From Clitoria ternatea (Eukaryota; Streptophyta; Magnoliopsida; Fabales; Fabaceae): a stretch of 64,000 nucleotides of DNA. Positions 12,541 to 22,557 of this stretch are shown piece by piece (the first letter of the stretch is position 1; each line of letters starts with the position of its first letter). Under the pieces are notes generated by a model that saw only the letters and a program-made list of their open reading frames with translations, did not search any database and was not told the origin of the DNA. The stretch is from contig CM075671.1 in assembly GCA_037962975.1 (NCBI GenBank), positions 16,229,001 through 16,293,000 on the forward strand, in the 5' to 3' direction. A program made the translations under genes and the position numbers.

Positions 12541-12918
12541 TTTAGTTGCAACGAGATACATCTCCCTGCCGACATACTTTACCGCTTTTCTTCTAAACTC
12601 TTTAAACGTTTAGGGTGGTCTTTTGGCCATAAATAAGGCAAAAAGGGATTGTGGTAGTAAGGCCTCAATAGCTATATGGAGCTGCATCTGCCATGTTAAC
12701 CCCATAACCTAAGCGACTTCTTTACATAACCTCTTCACAAAGTCTTTTAAATTTTTATCCTCGCCCTGTTTAATTTGGGCTAACGTATAAGACGTTTTTG
12801 GTACATCCCGTGAGACAATAAAATGGTATAGGAAGGCTTAGGCCATTCCTTCCATGAATCAGTGGATCCTGATAGAAGCCCATTGAACTATCCCAGAGCC
12901 TCCGCAACCAAGGTTCTG
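12541..12918 (-). pseudogene. Outer Ty3/gypsy gag remnant, downstream part
   Basis: The minus-strand translation shows retrotransposon-gag character: a TFKEFRRKAVKYV-type segment preceded by LFALFMAKRPP and LTWQMQLHIAIEAL, as in the core gag domain of plant gypsy elements. In-frame stops and at least one frameshift break it. It is separated from its upstream part (21864-22374) by the inner element at 12924-21858. Across the GGAAA target site the minus-strand frame runs on without a break, which supports a single gag split by insertion. Reverse transcriptase and integrase of this outer element are absent from the window, so it was already deleted or non-autonomous. Confidence 0.6.
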
Positions 12919-12923
12919 GGAAA

Positions 12924-13105
12924 TGTGACATCCCGGCGCTGTTGAGGGCGGGGAGTGATCGCCGATGCATGGGCACGGACAAGGAGCGGCTCCTGGCAGG
13001 CTTCCAGCGGGGAATGTGACATCCCGGGCACTGTTGAGGGCGGGGAGTGATCACCGGTGCATGGGCACGAACAAGGAGCGGCTCCTGGCAGGCTTCCAAT
13101 GGGAG
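12924..13105 (+). repeat. 91-bp tandem duplication at the LTR start
   Basis: Copy 1 is 12924-13014 and copy 2 is 13015 to about 13105. Both begin TGTGACATCCCGG and both contain AAGGAGCGGCTCCTGGCAGG. Differences are few and mostly transitions at CG sites. AGGAGCGGCTCCT is itself an inverted repeat. Confidence 0.9.
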
Positions 13106-13154
13106 GGACACATGAACGAATCGAATACATACCGGAATGAGAGGGATCCAAAGA

Positions 13155-13163
13155 CTATATAGG
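13155..13163 (+). promoter_or_regulatory. TATA-like box in the 5' LTR
   Basis: CTATATAGG lies between the tandem duplication and the 5S-like segment, in the position expected for the LTR promoter. No transcription start can be placed from sequence alone. Confidence 0.35.
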
Positions 13164-13257
13164 TATGGGACTATACAGTCGAGGATAGCTTAAAGGAATG
13201 AATTCGTACTACCTATACCAATAAATGCATTAGCCTTTTCGGTAGCCTATCACTTAA

Positions 13258-13374
13258 GAACTCCAAAGTTAAGTGTGCTTAACTTGGAGTAATTCTAGGA
13301 TGGGTGACCTCCTGGGAAGTTCTCAGGAAATGTGTGAGTGAGGACAAAAGCACATTGGAAAGGTCTCGTGTTGG
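13258..13374 (+). other. 5S rRNA-derived segment inside the LTR
   Basis: GAACTCCAAAGTTAAG, then GATGGGTGACCTCCTGGG, follow the order and spacing of the 3' half of plant 5S rRNA, including the internal control region (A-box and C-box). The 5S 3' end is split: GGGAAGTTCTC at 13314-13324 is separated by about 37 bases from GGTCTCGTGTTGG at 13362-13374. It is not a functional 5S gene: the 5' half is missing and the match is diverged. 5S-like LTR segments are known from Cassandra TRIM elements, and similar segments occur in other plant LTRs. Confidence 0.75.
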
Positions 13375-13420
13375 TCTGTGGGGCGAGTCGTTCATTCCTA
13401 AAAAACGGCCGGCACATTGG

Positions 13421-13432
13421 TGGTATCAAAGC
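13421..13432 (+). promoter_or_regulatory. Primer-binding site (initiator tRNA-Met type)
   Basis: TGGTATCAAAGC differs at one base from the usual plant TGGTATCAGAGC site, complementary to the 3' end of initiator methionine tRNA. It lies directly after the 5' LTR and primes minus-strand synthesis in this element class. Confidence 0.8.
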
Positions 13433-13711
13433 ATTTTCAAAAATTCAGGACCAATTGCTATGACATGTATTGATTCTTGATATACTATGTGAATTGTTTG
13501 ATTACTTGTTTGAAAATATGTTAAGTGTATGCTATATGACTTGTGCCTAACTGATAAATTACAAAATGATTTGTTTGATTACTGCTTGATAATATGATAA
13601 ATGTGTTATACAATTTATTACTTAACTGATAAACTATAGAATACTTATAGTTATGTTATAATACGATATATTTTCCCTTAGAATTAGTATAAACCAAACT
13701 ACGAATGTAGG

Positions 13712-15367
13712 ATGGCAAGAAACAATAACAACGATATGACAGCTGCTTTCAACCGCTTGGCTGAAGCCATAGAGAGGCAAAATCAACCAAGAAGTGCTGG
13801 AGGACTTCACAGATTAGATCACTTCCTAAAAAGGAAGCCATCACAATTCAAAGGAGGCTATGATCCATAGGTAGCATACCTATGGGTTAAGGAAATGGAA
13901 CACATTTTCCGAGCCTTGCCCTACACAGAATTCGAAAAGGTGGAGTATACCACCTACATGATGGTTGAGGAAGCAGAAAACTGGTGGATACATGCCAGAA
14001 CTCGTATGATTGAGACTGACAGACCTTTGGACTGGATCAACTTCAGAGATTGTTTTCTGGAGAAATATTTTCCAGCGAGTGTAAAGAGCCGAAAAGAGCT
14101 GGAATTCATAGAGCTGAAACAAGGCTCAATGTCTATTGGTGAGTATACTACAAAATTTGAAGAATTATCTCTCTTTTACCCTCCTTTTCAACAGGCTGGT
14201 GCTGAAGCCTCAAAATGTGTCAAATTCGAGAACAGGCTGAATCTTGAAATCAAAGAGGCTATCGGATATCAAGAAATTCGGAGTTTTCCCATTATGATCA
14301 ATAAATGCCAAATTTTTGAAGAAAATCACCAAGCCAGACTGGCACAAGAAAAGGCCAATAGACAACTGAGACCTCAGTCAATTGCTTTCAAAAGGAGAGG
14401 ATCGTTTTATCCAAATCGCTTCAAGGGAGGATCATCGTCATCTTCTCAGAGACACAACAATCATATGGATATCAAATGTCATAATTGCGGAGGTAATCAC
14501 CATATACGTGATTGTAACAGACACCTAGGAGATATCACTTACTATCGTTGTAATCAGAAAGGACACATCAGTCCAAATTGTCCGCAGAACCGTCAAAACA
14601 ATAGCAGTAACACTATGAATAATCAAAGAGACTCTAATTATCAGAGAGGCTGTGGAGGAAACATGCGTGCTGTTCAACCTCCAAGACAGAACAGGGAGTC
14701 AACAGACCAGAGGTTACAACCAACAACAGGAGGAGTCTTTGCCATTAGTGGTTCAGAGGCAGACCAAGCAGACGACCTTGTGCAAAGTAAGTGTGAGATC
14801 AATGGTACCATTTTATCTGTGTTATTTGATTCTGGTGCTACACATTCTTTTATTTCTGATGAGTGTGTTAGATGTCTTCAATTACCTGTGAAGCCTATGA
14901 TGTATGATCTGATTGTTTCCACTCTCACCGGTACATAACTTAGGACTACTAAGGTGTGTAACGATTGTTCTGTGCTCATAGAAGGTAGAAACTTTCTTGT
15001 AGATCTTGTTTGTTTACCTTTGAAGGATCTGGAAGTAATTCTAGAGATGAACTGGTTATTGGCGAATCGAGTCTTGGTAGACTGTCATAACAAGACCGTG
15101 ATATTTCCATCAGAAGAAAATCTTATTTCTGACAACCTCAAGATCTTTGCCTTACAAGGTGAAATTCAATTATTTGCCTTGTTTACTCTTTCCAAAGGAG
15201 ATGGTGAATCTAAAGCAATCGAGATGCCAGTTGTTTCTGAATTCCCTGAAGTATTTCCCGAGGATGTCTCAAGTTTACCTCTAGAACGTGAGATAGAATT
15301 CTCAATTGACTTAATTCCAGGAGCAGAACCAGTATCTAAGGCCCCATATCGTTATGTCACCTATTGA
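13712..15367 (+). pseudogene. gag-protease region of the inner gypsy element
   Basis: The frame opens with ATG at 13712 and is broken by TAG at 13868-13870 and TAA at 14936-14938. A retrotransposon gag domain (with FxxWW-type aromatic residues and a KYFP motif near 14070) occupies 13890-14330. Two zinc-knuckle relics follow: CHNCGGNHHIRDC (about 14478-14516), which has irregular spacing, and a second one at 14547-14580 in which the first cysteine is replaced by tyrosine. The aspartic protease motif FDSGATHSF is at about 14825-14850. The frame ends at 15367 through a one-base shift relative to the reverse transcriptase frame, located at about 15340-15354. Confidence 0.85.
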
Positions 15368-18122
15368 ACTGGCAGAACTGAAGAAGCAAATTGAAGAGTT
15401 GTTGCAGAAGCATTTCATCAGGCCCAGTGTGTCACCATGGGGAGCGCCAGTATTGCTCGTCAAGAAAAAAGATAGAAGCATGAGATTATATGTAGATTAT
15501 CATCAGTTTAACAAATTGACGGTGAAGAATAAATATCCTTTGCCCAGAATTGATGATCTGATAGATCAATTGAGAGGTGCTACAGTATTTTCTAAAATTG
15601 ATCTACGATCAGGTTATCATCAGATTCGTGTCAAGTCTGAGGACATTCCAAAGACGGCCTTTAGAACACGCTATGGTCATTACGAGTATCTTGTGATGCC
15701 CTTCGGAGTAACCAATGCCCCATCTATATTCATGGATTACATGAATCGAGTGTTTCATTCATACTTGGATCAGTTTGTTATTATTTTCATTGATGACATT
15801 CTGATTTATTCTAAGACATGGGAGGAGCATGAAAAGCATCTTCGAGTGGTATTGCAGATCCTGAAAGAGAAGTAGTTGTATGCTAAGTTGTCTAAATGTG
15901 AATTCTGGTTGGAAGAGGTAAAGTTCCTAGGCCATGTAATCTCAAGCAAAGGAGTGTCTGTGGATCCTTCTAAAATAGAAGCTGTAACAAACTGGGAGAG
16001 ACCTACTTCAGTCACTGAGATACGAAGCTTCCTAGGGTTAGCTGGTTATTATCGGAGATTCATTGAGGGGTTTTCTCGAATTGCCCCACCAATGACTCGT
16101 CTAACCCGGAAAAATCAACCTTTTGCTTGGACTCCAGAATGTGAGAAAAGTTTCCAGGAACTAAAAATGAAGCTTACATCTGCTCCAGTCTTAACTTTGC
16201 CTAATCCACAAGAAGACTTTGTGGTTTATTGCGATGCTTCTAAGATGGGCTTAGGTTGTGTTTTGATGCAGCAACGAAAGGTGGTTGGCTATGCTTCTAG
16301 ACAGTTGAGACCACATGAAATAAACTACCCGATGTATGATCTACAATTGGTAGCGGTGGTATTTGCTTTGAAAATCTGGAGACACCATTTGTATGGAGTC
16401 AAGTTTGAAGTGTTCAGTGACCATAAGAGCTTAAAGTATTCGTTCGATCAGAAGGAATTGAACATGAGGCAGCATAGGTGGATGGAGTTTCTTAAAGATT
16501 ATGATTTTGATTTGAAGTACCATCCAGGAAAAGCAAATGTGGTAGCAGATGCACTTAGCAGGAAATCCATTCATATGGCATCTTTAATGGTAAAAAAGAT
16601 GGAAATGATAGAACAGTTCAGAGATATGAACTTGGGTGTGGAGATAAAATCTTCAAGAAGTATGACCTTGGGAACTTTGAAGATAACCAATGATTTTCTA
16701 AAGCTGATAGGTGAAAGGCAGACAGAGGACTTGCAATTACAAGAGTTGAGAGAGATGCAGGCAAATAGAAAGGATATGGGATTACAAGAAGGATCAGATG
16801 GAATTTGGAGGATTAGAAATAGAATTTATGTACCAGATGATGTTGATCTGAGAAGGACAATCCTAGAAGAAGTGCATAAAAGTATGTTGAGCATTCATCC
16901 TGGATCAACTAAGATGTATCAAGATCTGAAGAAAAGCTTTTGGTGGCCAAGAATGAAGAAAGAAATAGCTAAATATGTGTCTTCATGTCTGGTGTGTCAA
17001 AAAGCCAAGGTGGAACATCAGAAGCCATCTGGTGAACTACAACCATTGAAGATTCCTGTCTAGAAATAGGATGACATTTCAATGGACTTTGTGTCAGGAT
17101 TACCAAGGACACGTTCAGGAAATGATGCAATCTGGGTTATTGTAGACAGATTGACTAAGTCTGCTCACTTCCTTCCAATGAATATGAAGAATTCTCTATA
17201 AAAGTTGGCACAATTATATGTGAAAGAGATTGTGAGACTTCATGGTGTACCATCTAATATTGTGTCAGATAGAGATCCGAGGTTCACTTCCCGATTCTGG
17301 GGAAGCTTGCATCAGGAGTTGGGTTCGAGACTTCGATTAAGTTCAGCTTATCATCCCCAAACAGATGGACAATCAGAGCGTACCATACAAAGTTTGGAAG
17401 ACTTACTGCGATCTTATGTGCTTAAACATGGTGGTAGTTAGGAACAGTTTCTTCCACTGATTGAATTCACGTATAACAATAGCTACCATAGCAGTATTGG
17501 TATGGCTCCATTTGAAGCATTGTATGGTAGAAAGTGTCAAACACCCTTTTGTTGGTTAGAAACTAGTGAAAGTTTGGCGTTAGGACCTGAAATTGTGCAG
17601 CAGACTACTGAACAAATAGAAATAATCAGAGAGAAGATGAAAGCATCCCAAGATAGACAAAAGCACTATTACGATAAGAGGAGGAAACCACTTGAATTCC
17701 AAGTTGGTGATCATGTATTTTTGAAGGTTTCACCTCATAAGGGGATTGACCGAGCATTGAAGAGTAAGAAGTTAAGTCTAAGGTTCATTGGACCATATGA
17801 AATTCTAAAGAGGATTGGCACAGTGGCTTATCAGATTGCACTTCCTTCTCACCTTGCAAATTTGCACAATGTGTTCCATGTATCACAATTGAGGAAGTAT
17901 GTACAAGACCCCACTCATGTGATTGCTACTGATGATGTTGAAGTTAGAGAAAATCTGACCATCCCTACAGAACCCACACAGATCATAGAAAGGTCGATTA
18001 AACGCATGAGAAACAAGAATGTACCATTAGTGAAGGTTGCATGGAAATAAGGAAATGATGTAACTCTGACTTGAGAGCGTGAAAATGCTATGAGGACGCA
18101 ATACCCAAAATTGTTTCACTGA
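15354..18122 (+). pseudogene. pol region: reverse transcriptase, RNase H, integrase, chromodomain remnant
   Basis: One frame runs from 15354 to a natural-looking TGA at 18120-18122. It is interrupted by TAG 15873, TAG 17061, TAG 17067, TAA 17199, TAG 17439, TAA 18048 and TGA 18072 (first bases given). Reverse transcriptase has [10 protein letters not shown] and the catalytic FIDD box at 15786-15797. RNase H shows [10 protein letters not shown] near 16228 and ends with VADALSRK near 16540. Integrase has a zinc-binding H-H-C-C region (CLVCQKAK near 16988), [20 protein letters not shown] and YHPQTDGQSER. FHVSQLRKY (about 17875) precedes the chromodomain-like tail. All catalytic residues I checked remain, so inactivation is by nonsense changes, not loss of domains. 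Confidence 0.9.
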
Positions 18123-18162
18123 GGAGTGCGTTATGTTAAATTTCGAGGATGAAATTTTTATT

Positions 18163-18173
18163 AGGGTGGGAGA
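18163..18173 (+). promoter_or_regulatory. Polypurine tract
   Basis: AGGGTGGGAGA lies just before the 3' LTR and after the end of pol, the standard place for the plus-strand primer. One T interrupts the purine run. Confidence 0.7.
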
Positions 18174-18584
18174 AATATAACATCCTGTTTTTAATAATAG
18201 TCCTATTTTGTAAATTATGAAGTATGGAAGGTCTGTAAGTGATAATCAATGAATAAAACACCCAGTGGATGGTTTGTAATACTTCAAAAATTCTATTTTT
18301 GGACATAATCATGGAATTTATATAAACCTTTAGAGATATTATTCTTTTTCCGAGTAAAACATGCCTTAGAAAGAACTGTCCGAGTGAAGAAGGGACTCTG
18401 TTTCGAGTGAAAGGTAGAAATTCCGAGTGAAGGTTGTGTTTTCCAAGTGGAACATGGCTGAGAGGGTTTCTTTCGAGTGGAGTCCTTGTCTCAGAGGCAC
18501 TTATGAGTGAAGTGGGACTGATAGAACCACTTCTGGGTGAAAGAATCCGAGTGACTCACTGCCGAGTCAAATGCCTTCAAATGA

Positions 18585-18740
18585 CTCATTTCCGAGTCAA
18601 TTATCTCTGAATGACTCGTTTCTGAGTCAAACGCCTCAGAAAGACTCATTTCCGAGTCAAGTATTTTCCAATGACTCATTTCCGAGTCAATCATTGTCAA
18701 ACGTTTCATTTCTGAATGAAAGTTCACTGAGTGCCTCATT
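18585..18740 (+). repeat. Degenerate 30-bp tandem repeats (CTCATTTCCGAGTCAA core)
   Basis: About five units at 30-base spacing share CTCATTTCCGAGTCAA followed by a variable half. Because 30 is a multiple of three, the array stays open and appears to encode repeated NDSFPSQ units. It lies in an LTR, so translation is unlikely. Confidence 0.85.
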
Positions 18741-19327
18741 TCCGAGAGAAGTACAAAGGAAAATTCATTTTCGAGTAAAGAAATTCCGAGAGGGTTATCT
18801 CAGAGTTGAGTGTAACTCTTCCGAATGAAAGATCTCCGAGTGTGACTCCGAGTGGGATGGCACCGAGTGGAATCTATGAAATGTTTGCCCATAAGTATTC
18901 TGGACTAGCTTCACTTATGAGAAAATGAAAAGGAAGTCAGTTTTTGAAATAAATTACCGAGTAAGAAAAGACTCGGTCTGGAATGATTTAACCAAGTGAA
19001 AAACTAATTGAGATGACTCAGACTTGAGTGATGTTGCCGAGTAGACTGATTGAGAGTTGACTCGGTTTTGGAATATATTGCCGAGTGAAAAACTGAGTGA
19101 AGAATGACTCGGTTTGGAATAAATTGTGCCGCGTGAAAACCGAGTAAGAGGAGTCGGTTTGGATTAATTCTACTGAGTGGAAACCGAATGGATGACGGGT
19201 CGGTCTTGGATCAGAAACCGATTGATGGGATGAAGGTTCAATCACTACTGCCCAGTCTTTTCCTTTCTGACTGATTGAACAATGCTGGAACACCGAGTGA
19301 AGGCAACTACCAAGCGAGGCTTGTGTG

Positions 19328-19427
19328 TCTCGCTCAAGCGAGTCGGTATTCGCTTGAGCGAAACTCCCTCTGACAGTGCAGTGTATGACACTCGCTCAAG
19401 CGAGTGAGGATTTCGCTTAAGCGAGAG
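19328..19427. repeat. CGCTCAAGCGAG direct and inverted motif cluster
   Basis: CGCTCAAGCGAG occurs near 19331 and 19391, and the inverted forms CGCTTGAGCGAA and CGCTTAAGCGAG occur near 19350 and 19413. The copies could pair into two hairpins. Confidence 0.85.
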
Positions 19428-20019
19428 GGACTCAGATTTTCTTTTCTTCACACTACTGGCAGTTTCCAGTCGGTTTAGATGCTAACCGAGTAGAATTTCA
19501 GTCGACATACAGTGACGGAATTAAAGTTTTGACACCAATTTTGTCCTCTTACGCATATTTTAATATATCTATTCCAATCATACACACCCTAGCATGTAGG
19601 CGGCCAGAAATGGACAATATTACAGCTCATTTCTTATCTGAACTTCCATTATTTCCACAATCAAACACACCTAACAGCCCACTAAAATGCAACCACGGGA
19701 AAACTTGTCTCCCCCACTTGCCTTTGCATTATTAAACAAACACCACCTCTTTCGAAACTCTCAAAACAAAGAAGTTAGTGAATCTTCTACCTCTCAATTC
19801 CTCTTCTCCATCAAGATATAATCAAACTGAAGCTAGGACAGTAAGGAGAACATTGTCCAATCAGCCAAAGATCTTCAATCCAAGTAAGAGGGGATAGGGT
19901 TGTGAATAATTATGAAATGGGTAGAATTGTATGCTGTTCTAGGATTCCAGTATTATTTTTGTATCTTGTTGCTCAGTTTTAAAGCTGAAAACTTATGAAT
20001 TTGATTCTGATTTCTTCAT

Positions 20020-20650
20020 CAAAGTTGTAGATCTTTTTTTATGTGAATTTTGAGACCTGAACCGACTGATTTGGATGTGTATAGCATGAGTTATAGCCAA
20101 AATACTACAGCATGTCCATTTGGAATATTTATCCTATGTTTTGTGTATATATTAGTATTTTGGGAGTTATACATGTATAATCAGCCTTTGATGTCTTCAC
20201 AAAAGTTGTAGATATTTATGTTGTGGATCTATAGAAAGTGGTTTCAAGTTAAAAGGATATTTGTAGCTCTAGTTATGCCTAAAATACTGAAGTATTCTCA
20301 AGCTGAAAATCTGTTAACATGAAATACAAATTTTATTTTTAAAACTGGGAATTTTGTGGTGAAAATTAGTGATCAGTATCTTCATGAAAGTTTTAGATAT
20401 TTGTATTATGAGTAATTTAGAACTAGTCTTATGCCAAAATTATTTTTGTAGCTCCAGAAACGTGGAAAATACTAACATATGTATGTTTTGAAACTCTATT
20501 TGAGGTGGTCCTGTATTCTGTGAATAAGTGATGTTTCTGTTTGGAATTTGAAATTTTGGTGTTCATGAAAGTTGTAGATAATTCTATTATTGAACTATAG
20601 AAAGTGGAATCACTTAAAAATGATTTGATTTGCTCATATTATGACTGTTT
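20020..20650 (+). repeat. About 180-bp degenerate tandem repeats
   Basis: TCATxAAAGTT(G/T)TAGAT-type phrases lie near 20020, 20202, 20383 and 20564. The units between are diverged but share later words such as CTATAGAAAGTGG. Such arrays are frequent in large plant LTRs. Confidence 0.7.
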
Positions 20651-21120
20651 TACTAACGTATATTGCTGTTGGAAAATGCTGAAACTTACCTATAATGGTT
20701 ATTAGGGATGAAAATGATATTTTTCATATGAATAATGATTTATTATTGAATTATTGAGAAACTATGAATTATTATGGATGATATTGAGTGCCCTGTGAAT
20801 ATTACACAATTTGTATATCTTGATGATGAATGATTATGAATGACTAAATATATATATACATGAATGCCTTGTGGATTATTAAGATATGTTGTTGAAAACA
20901 GTAAATCCATGATTCTGAAAATTATCATATGTGTTGCGTACTTTGAGGACTTGTGATTTTCCAAGTGATTATGGAAATATTGATATCATGGTATGTTAAA
21001 TCGATTAAAGAGAATCAAAGGCATTCATGCATCATAAGCATTTGGACGCACCATGGAATTTAGGGGTTCCATGATTGCCTACCCTGGTGGGGGGTTACTT
21101 TACGATGAGTTAAAGCCCTA

Positions 21121-21373
21121 TTTTCACAGGAACCATGGGAGTGTAGGGATCCATGGTTATGCAAAATTCCTACTTATGTACTTATTTTCACAGGAGCCAT
21201 GAGGGTGTAGGGATTCATGGTTATGCAAATTCCTACTTTTATACTTATTTTCGCAGGAGACATGAGGGTGTAGGGATTCATGGTTATGTAAATTCCTACT
21301 TGTGCACTTATTTTCACAGGAGCCATGAGGGTGTAGGGATTCATGGTTATGCAAATTCCTACTGGTGTCTCTA
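21121..21373 (+). repeat. Four 63-64-bp tandem repeats
   Basis: Units start at 21121, 21185, 21248 and 21311, each with TTTTCACAGG and GTGTAGGGATTCATGGTTAT (small variants). The period is close to a multiple of three, which keeps both strands open and yields spurious 21-residue protein repeats. Confidence 0.95.
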
Positions 21374-21863
21374 TGAAACTTTTTACTGCAGTATTCCCAC
21401 CAAACCAAATGGATCCAGCATGACATCATTTGACTAATTAAAAATTTATTAATTATAAATGAACTTGTTTGGAATATTCATCATATCATTATGTCTTGTT
21501 GGTTGTGTTTGTGCATTTTTATTTATTTTATATTTATTCTATATTTTGTCTCACTCTTACATTAATTTTTACAGTGCACGATACGCAGAATGACGAGTGA
21601 TGCCATGAATGAAGCTTATATGAATTATTGCTTGGACTTTGATTTTGTTTTAATTTAATGGATTGTAATAATATTATGTATTATGTACTGTAATCTTTTA
21701 TAACGTTTCCGCTATATAAATGTTTCAATTATTCCCGTCTAGTATGCATGATAATATTCCGCGTTTATCAACTTTTACGTGACTTATTACAAATTTCAAA
21801 AATGATTCTTAAACGTGAAAAATTTATCCGAAAAATTTATTATTTTCAGGACGTCACAGGAAA

Positions 21864-22374
21864 CATCGTACACACAACGTCCTCCTTCACTCCCAAGAAC
21901 AAGGATTCATTTGTATAGGCGCCTAAATGTCATATGGGTCTGTTTCTCCTGTATACTCTTTAATCAACAGTGGTTGTGGTGTTTGAAGGTATTTTGGAAT
22001 GAGGAGATTCATTGGCCTTGTAGAGAATGGTATATTGAAACGGTATTCCATCGATCCTTAACGGTATACAACCCCCTTCGATGACTTTCTGGGTGGTTCA
22101 TTCTCAAGGTAGACTTCTGATTAACCTCATAAGTTTGCATTTGTGAGTAATTTGGTAATGGCGATACTTCTAATTGTTTCCTCTGGGGTGTTACGACAAT
22201 TTTCTCCTTTAGTTCCTTAGCTTTTGCATGTTTTAGCTCATTAAGCTCTGCCTGGAGTTGTTTGATGCGCTCGACTCTGGGATCCAAATAGACCACAACT
22301 ATTTTTCCCATATGTAGGTTTGATCTCGAGGTCTCTACAATCCCGAAATTAAATTCCAAGGCGCGTGGTTCCAC
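21864..22374 (-). pseudogene. Outer Ty3/gypsy gag remnant, upstream part
   Basis: A minus-strand frame begins at 22374. After MEPRALEF comes a coiled-coil-like stretch with RIKQLQAELNELKHAKAKEL, typical of the N-terminal half of plant gypsy gag. It carries on as a broken frame towards 21864, where the inner element was inserted. The continuation is at 12541-12918. The leader and a probable primer-binding region lie at 22375-22500. Confidence 0.55.
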
Positions 22375-22500
22375 CCCCGTGTTTCTTATACATGACCTTC
22401 AGGGGTAGGATGCCGTCTTGATGACTCCATTGTTGATTTTTCTCTTCAATTCGTGGGACTTAGTTTATAGGTCCACTAGGCGTGCCAATGAAATAGCCAA

Positions 22501-22557
22501 TGTGTAGGGGGTACTTTGGTACTCAAGCAGTTGGTATATAACCTTACTTTTACTCTT
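22501..22557 (-). repeat. 57-bp direct repeat, right copy (LTR end of outer element)
   Basis: Partner of 12481-12537, 51 of 57 identical. On the minus strand it ends CCCCCTACA. The sequence just past this end reads CATTGGCACGCC on the minus strand, a plausible leader or primer-binding stretch. Confidence 0.65.

Larger units (their letters stand above)
12924..13416 (+). repeat. 5' LTR (short, 5S-like type)
   Basis: It starts TGTGACATCC and ends GGCCGGCACA, four bases before the primer-binding site. It contains a 91-bp tandem duplication at its start, a TATA-like CTATATAGG at 13155-13163 and a 5S-rRNA-derived segment at 13258-13374. At about 493 bp it is far shorter than the 3' LTR and does not align with it beyond the first bases. 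Confidence 0.7.
12924..21858 (+). mobile_element. Chromodomain-type Ty3/gypsy retrotransposon (Tekay/Del-like), decayed, with mismatched LTRs
   Basis: The parts in order are: 5' LTR (12924-13416), primer-binding site, gag, protease, reverse transcriptase, RNase H, integrase, chromodomain remnant, polypurine tract and 3' LTR (18176-21858). A perfect 5-bp duplication, GGAAA, flanks it at 12919-12923 and 21859-21863. The outer ends are TGTGACATCC and GACGTCACA, a TG...CA pair. The order RT-RNaseH-IN and the C-terminal chromodomain define the chromovirus branch. The coding region has nine premature stops and one frameshift, so it cannot encode working proteins. The two LTRs share only about the first ten bases and a CACA end, which is abnormal for an LTR element. 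Confidence 0.85.
18176..21858 (+). repeat. 3' LTR (long, repeat-rich)
   Basis: It starts TATAACATCCTG two bases after the polypurine tract and ends CAGGACGTCACA directly before the GGAAA target copy, giving 3683 bp. It holds a CGAGT-rich region (18350-19250), a cluster of CGCTCAAGCGAG motifs (19328-19427), four phrases of the GTTGTAGAT type at about 180-base spacing (20020-20600) and four 63-64-bp tandem repeats (21121-21373). None of this is present in the 5' LTR. Open frames inside (for example 18571-18828 and 21153-21437) are repeat artefacts. Confidence 0.75.

Noticed and set aside
12770..13162. Proline/arginine-rich open frames around the 91-bp repeats
   Set aside because: They come from the GC-rich LTR duplication and change frame between copies.
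13258..13374. Functional 5S rRNA gene
   Set aside because: Only the 3' half is present, diverged and split, inside an LTR.
18585..18740. CRISPR-like regular repeats
   Set aside because: The units are degenerate with no constant spacer, and the DNA is plant nuclear. It is a tandem repeat in an LTR.
18571..18828. Open frame encoding repeated NDSFPSQ units
   Set aside because: It is a by-product of the 30-bp LTR repeats and shows no start context or homology.
21153..21437. Open frames on both strands with 21-residue repeats
   Set aside because: The 63-bp period of the LTR tandem array keeps frames open. It lies within an LTR.
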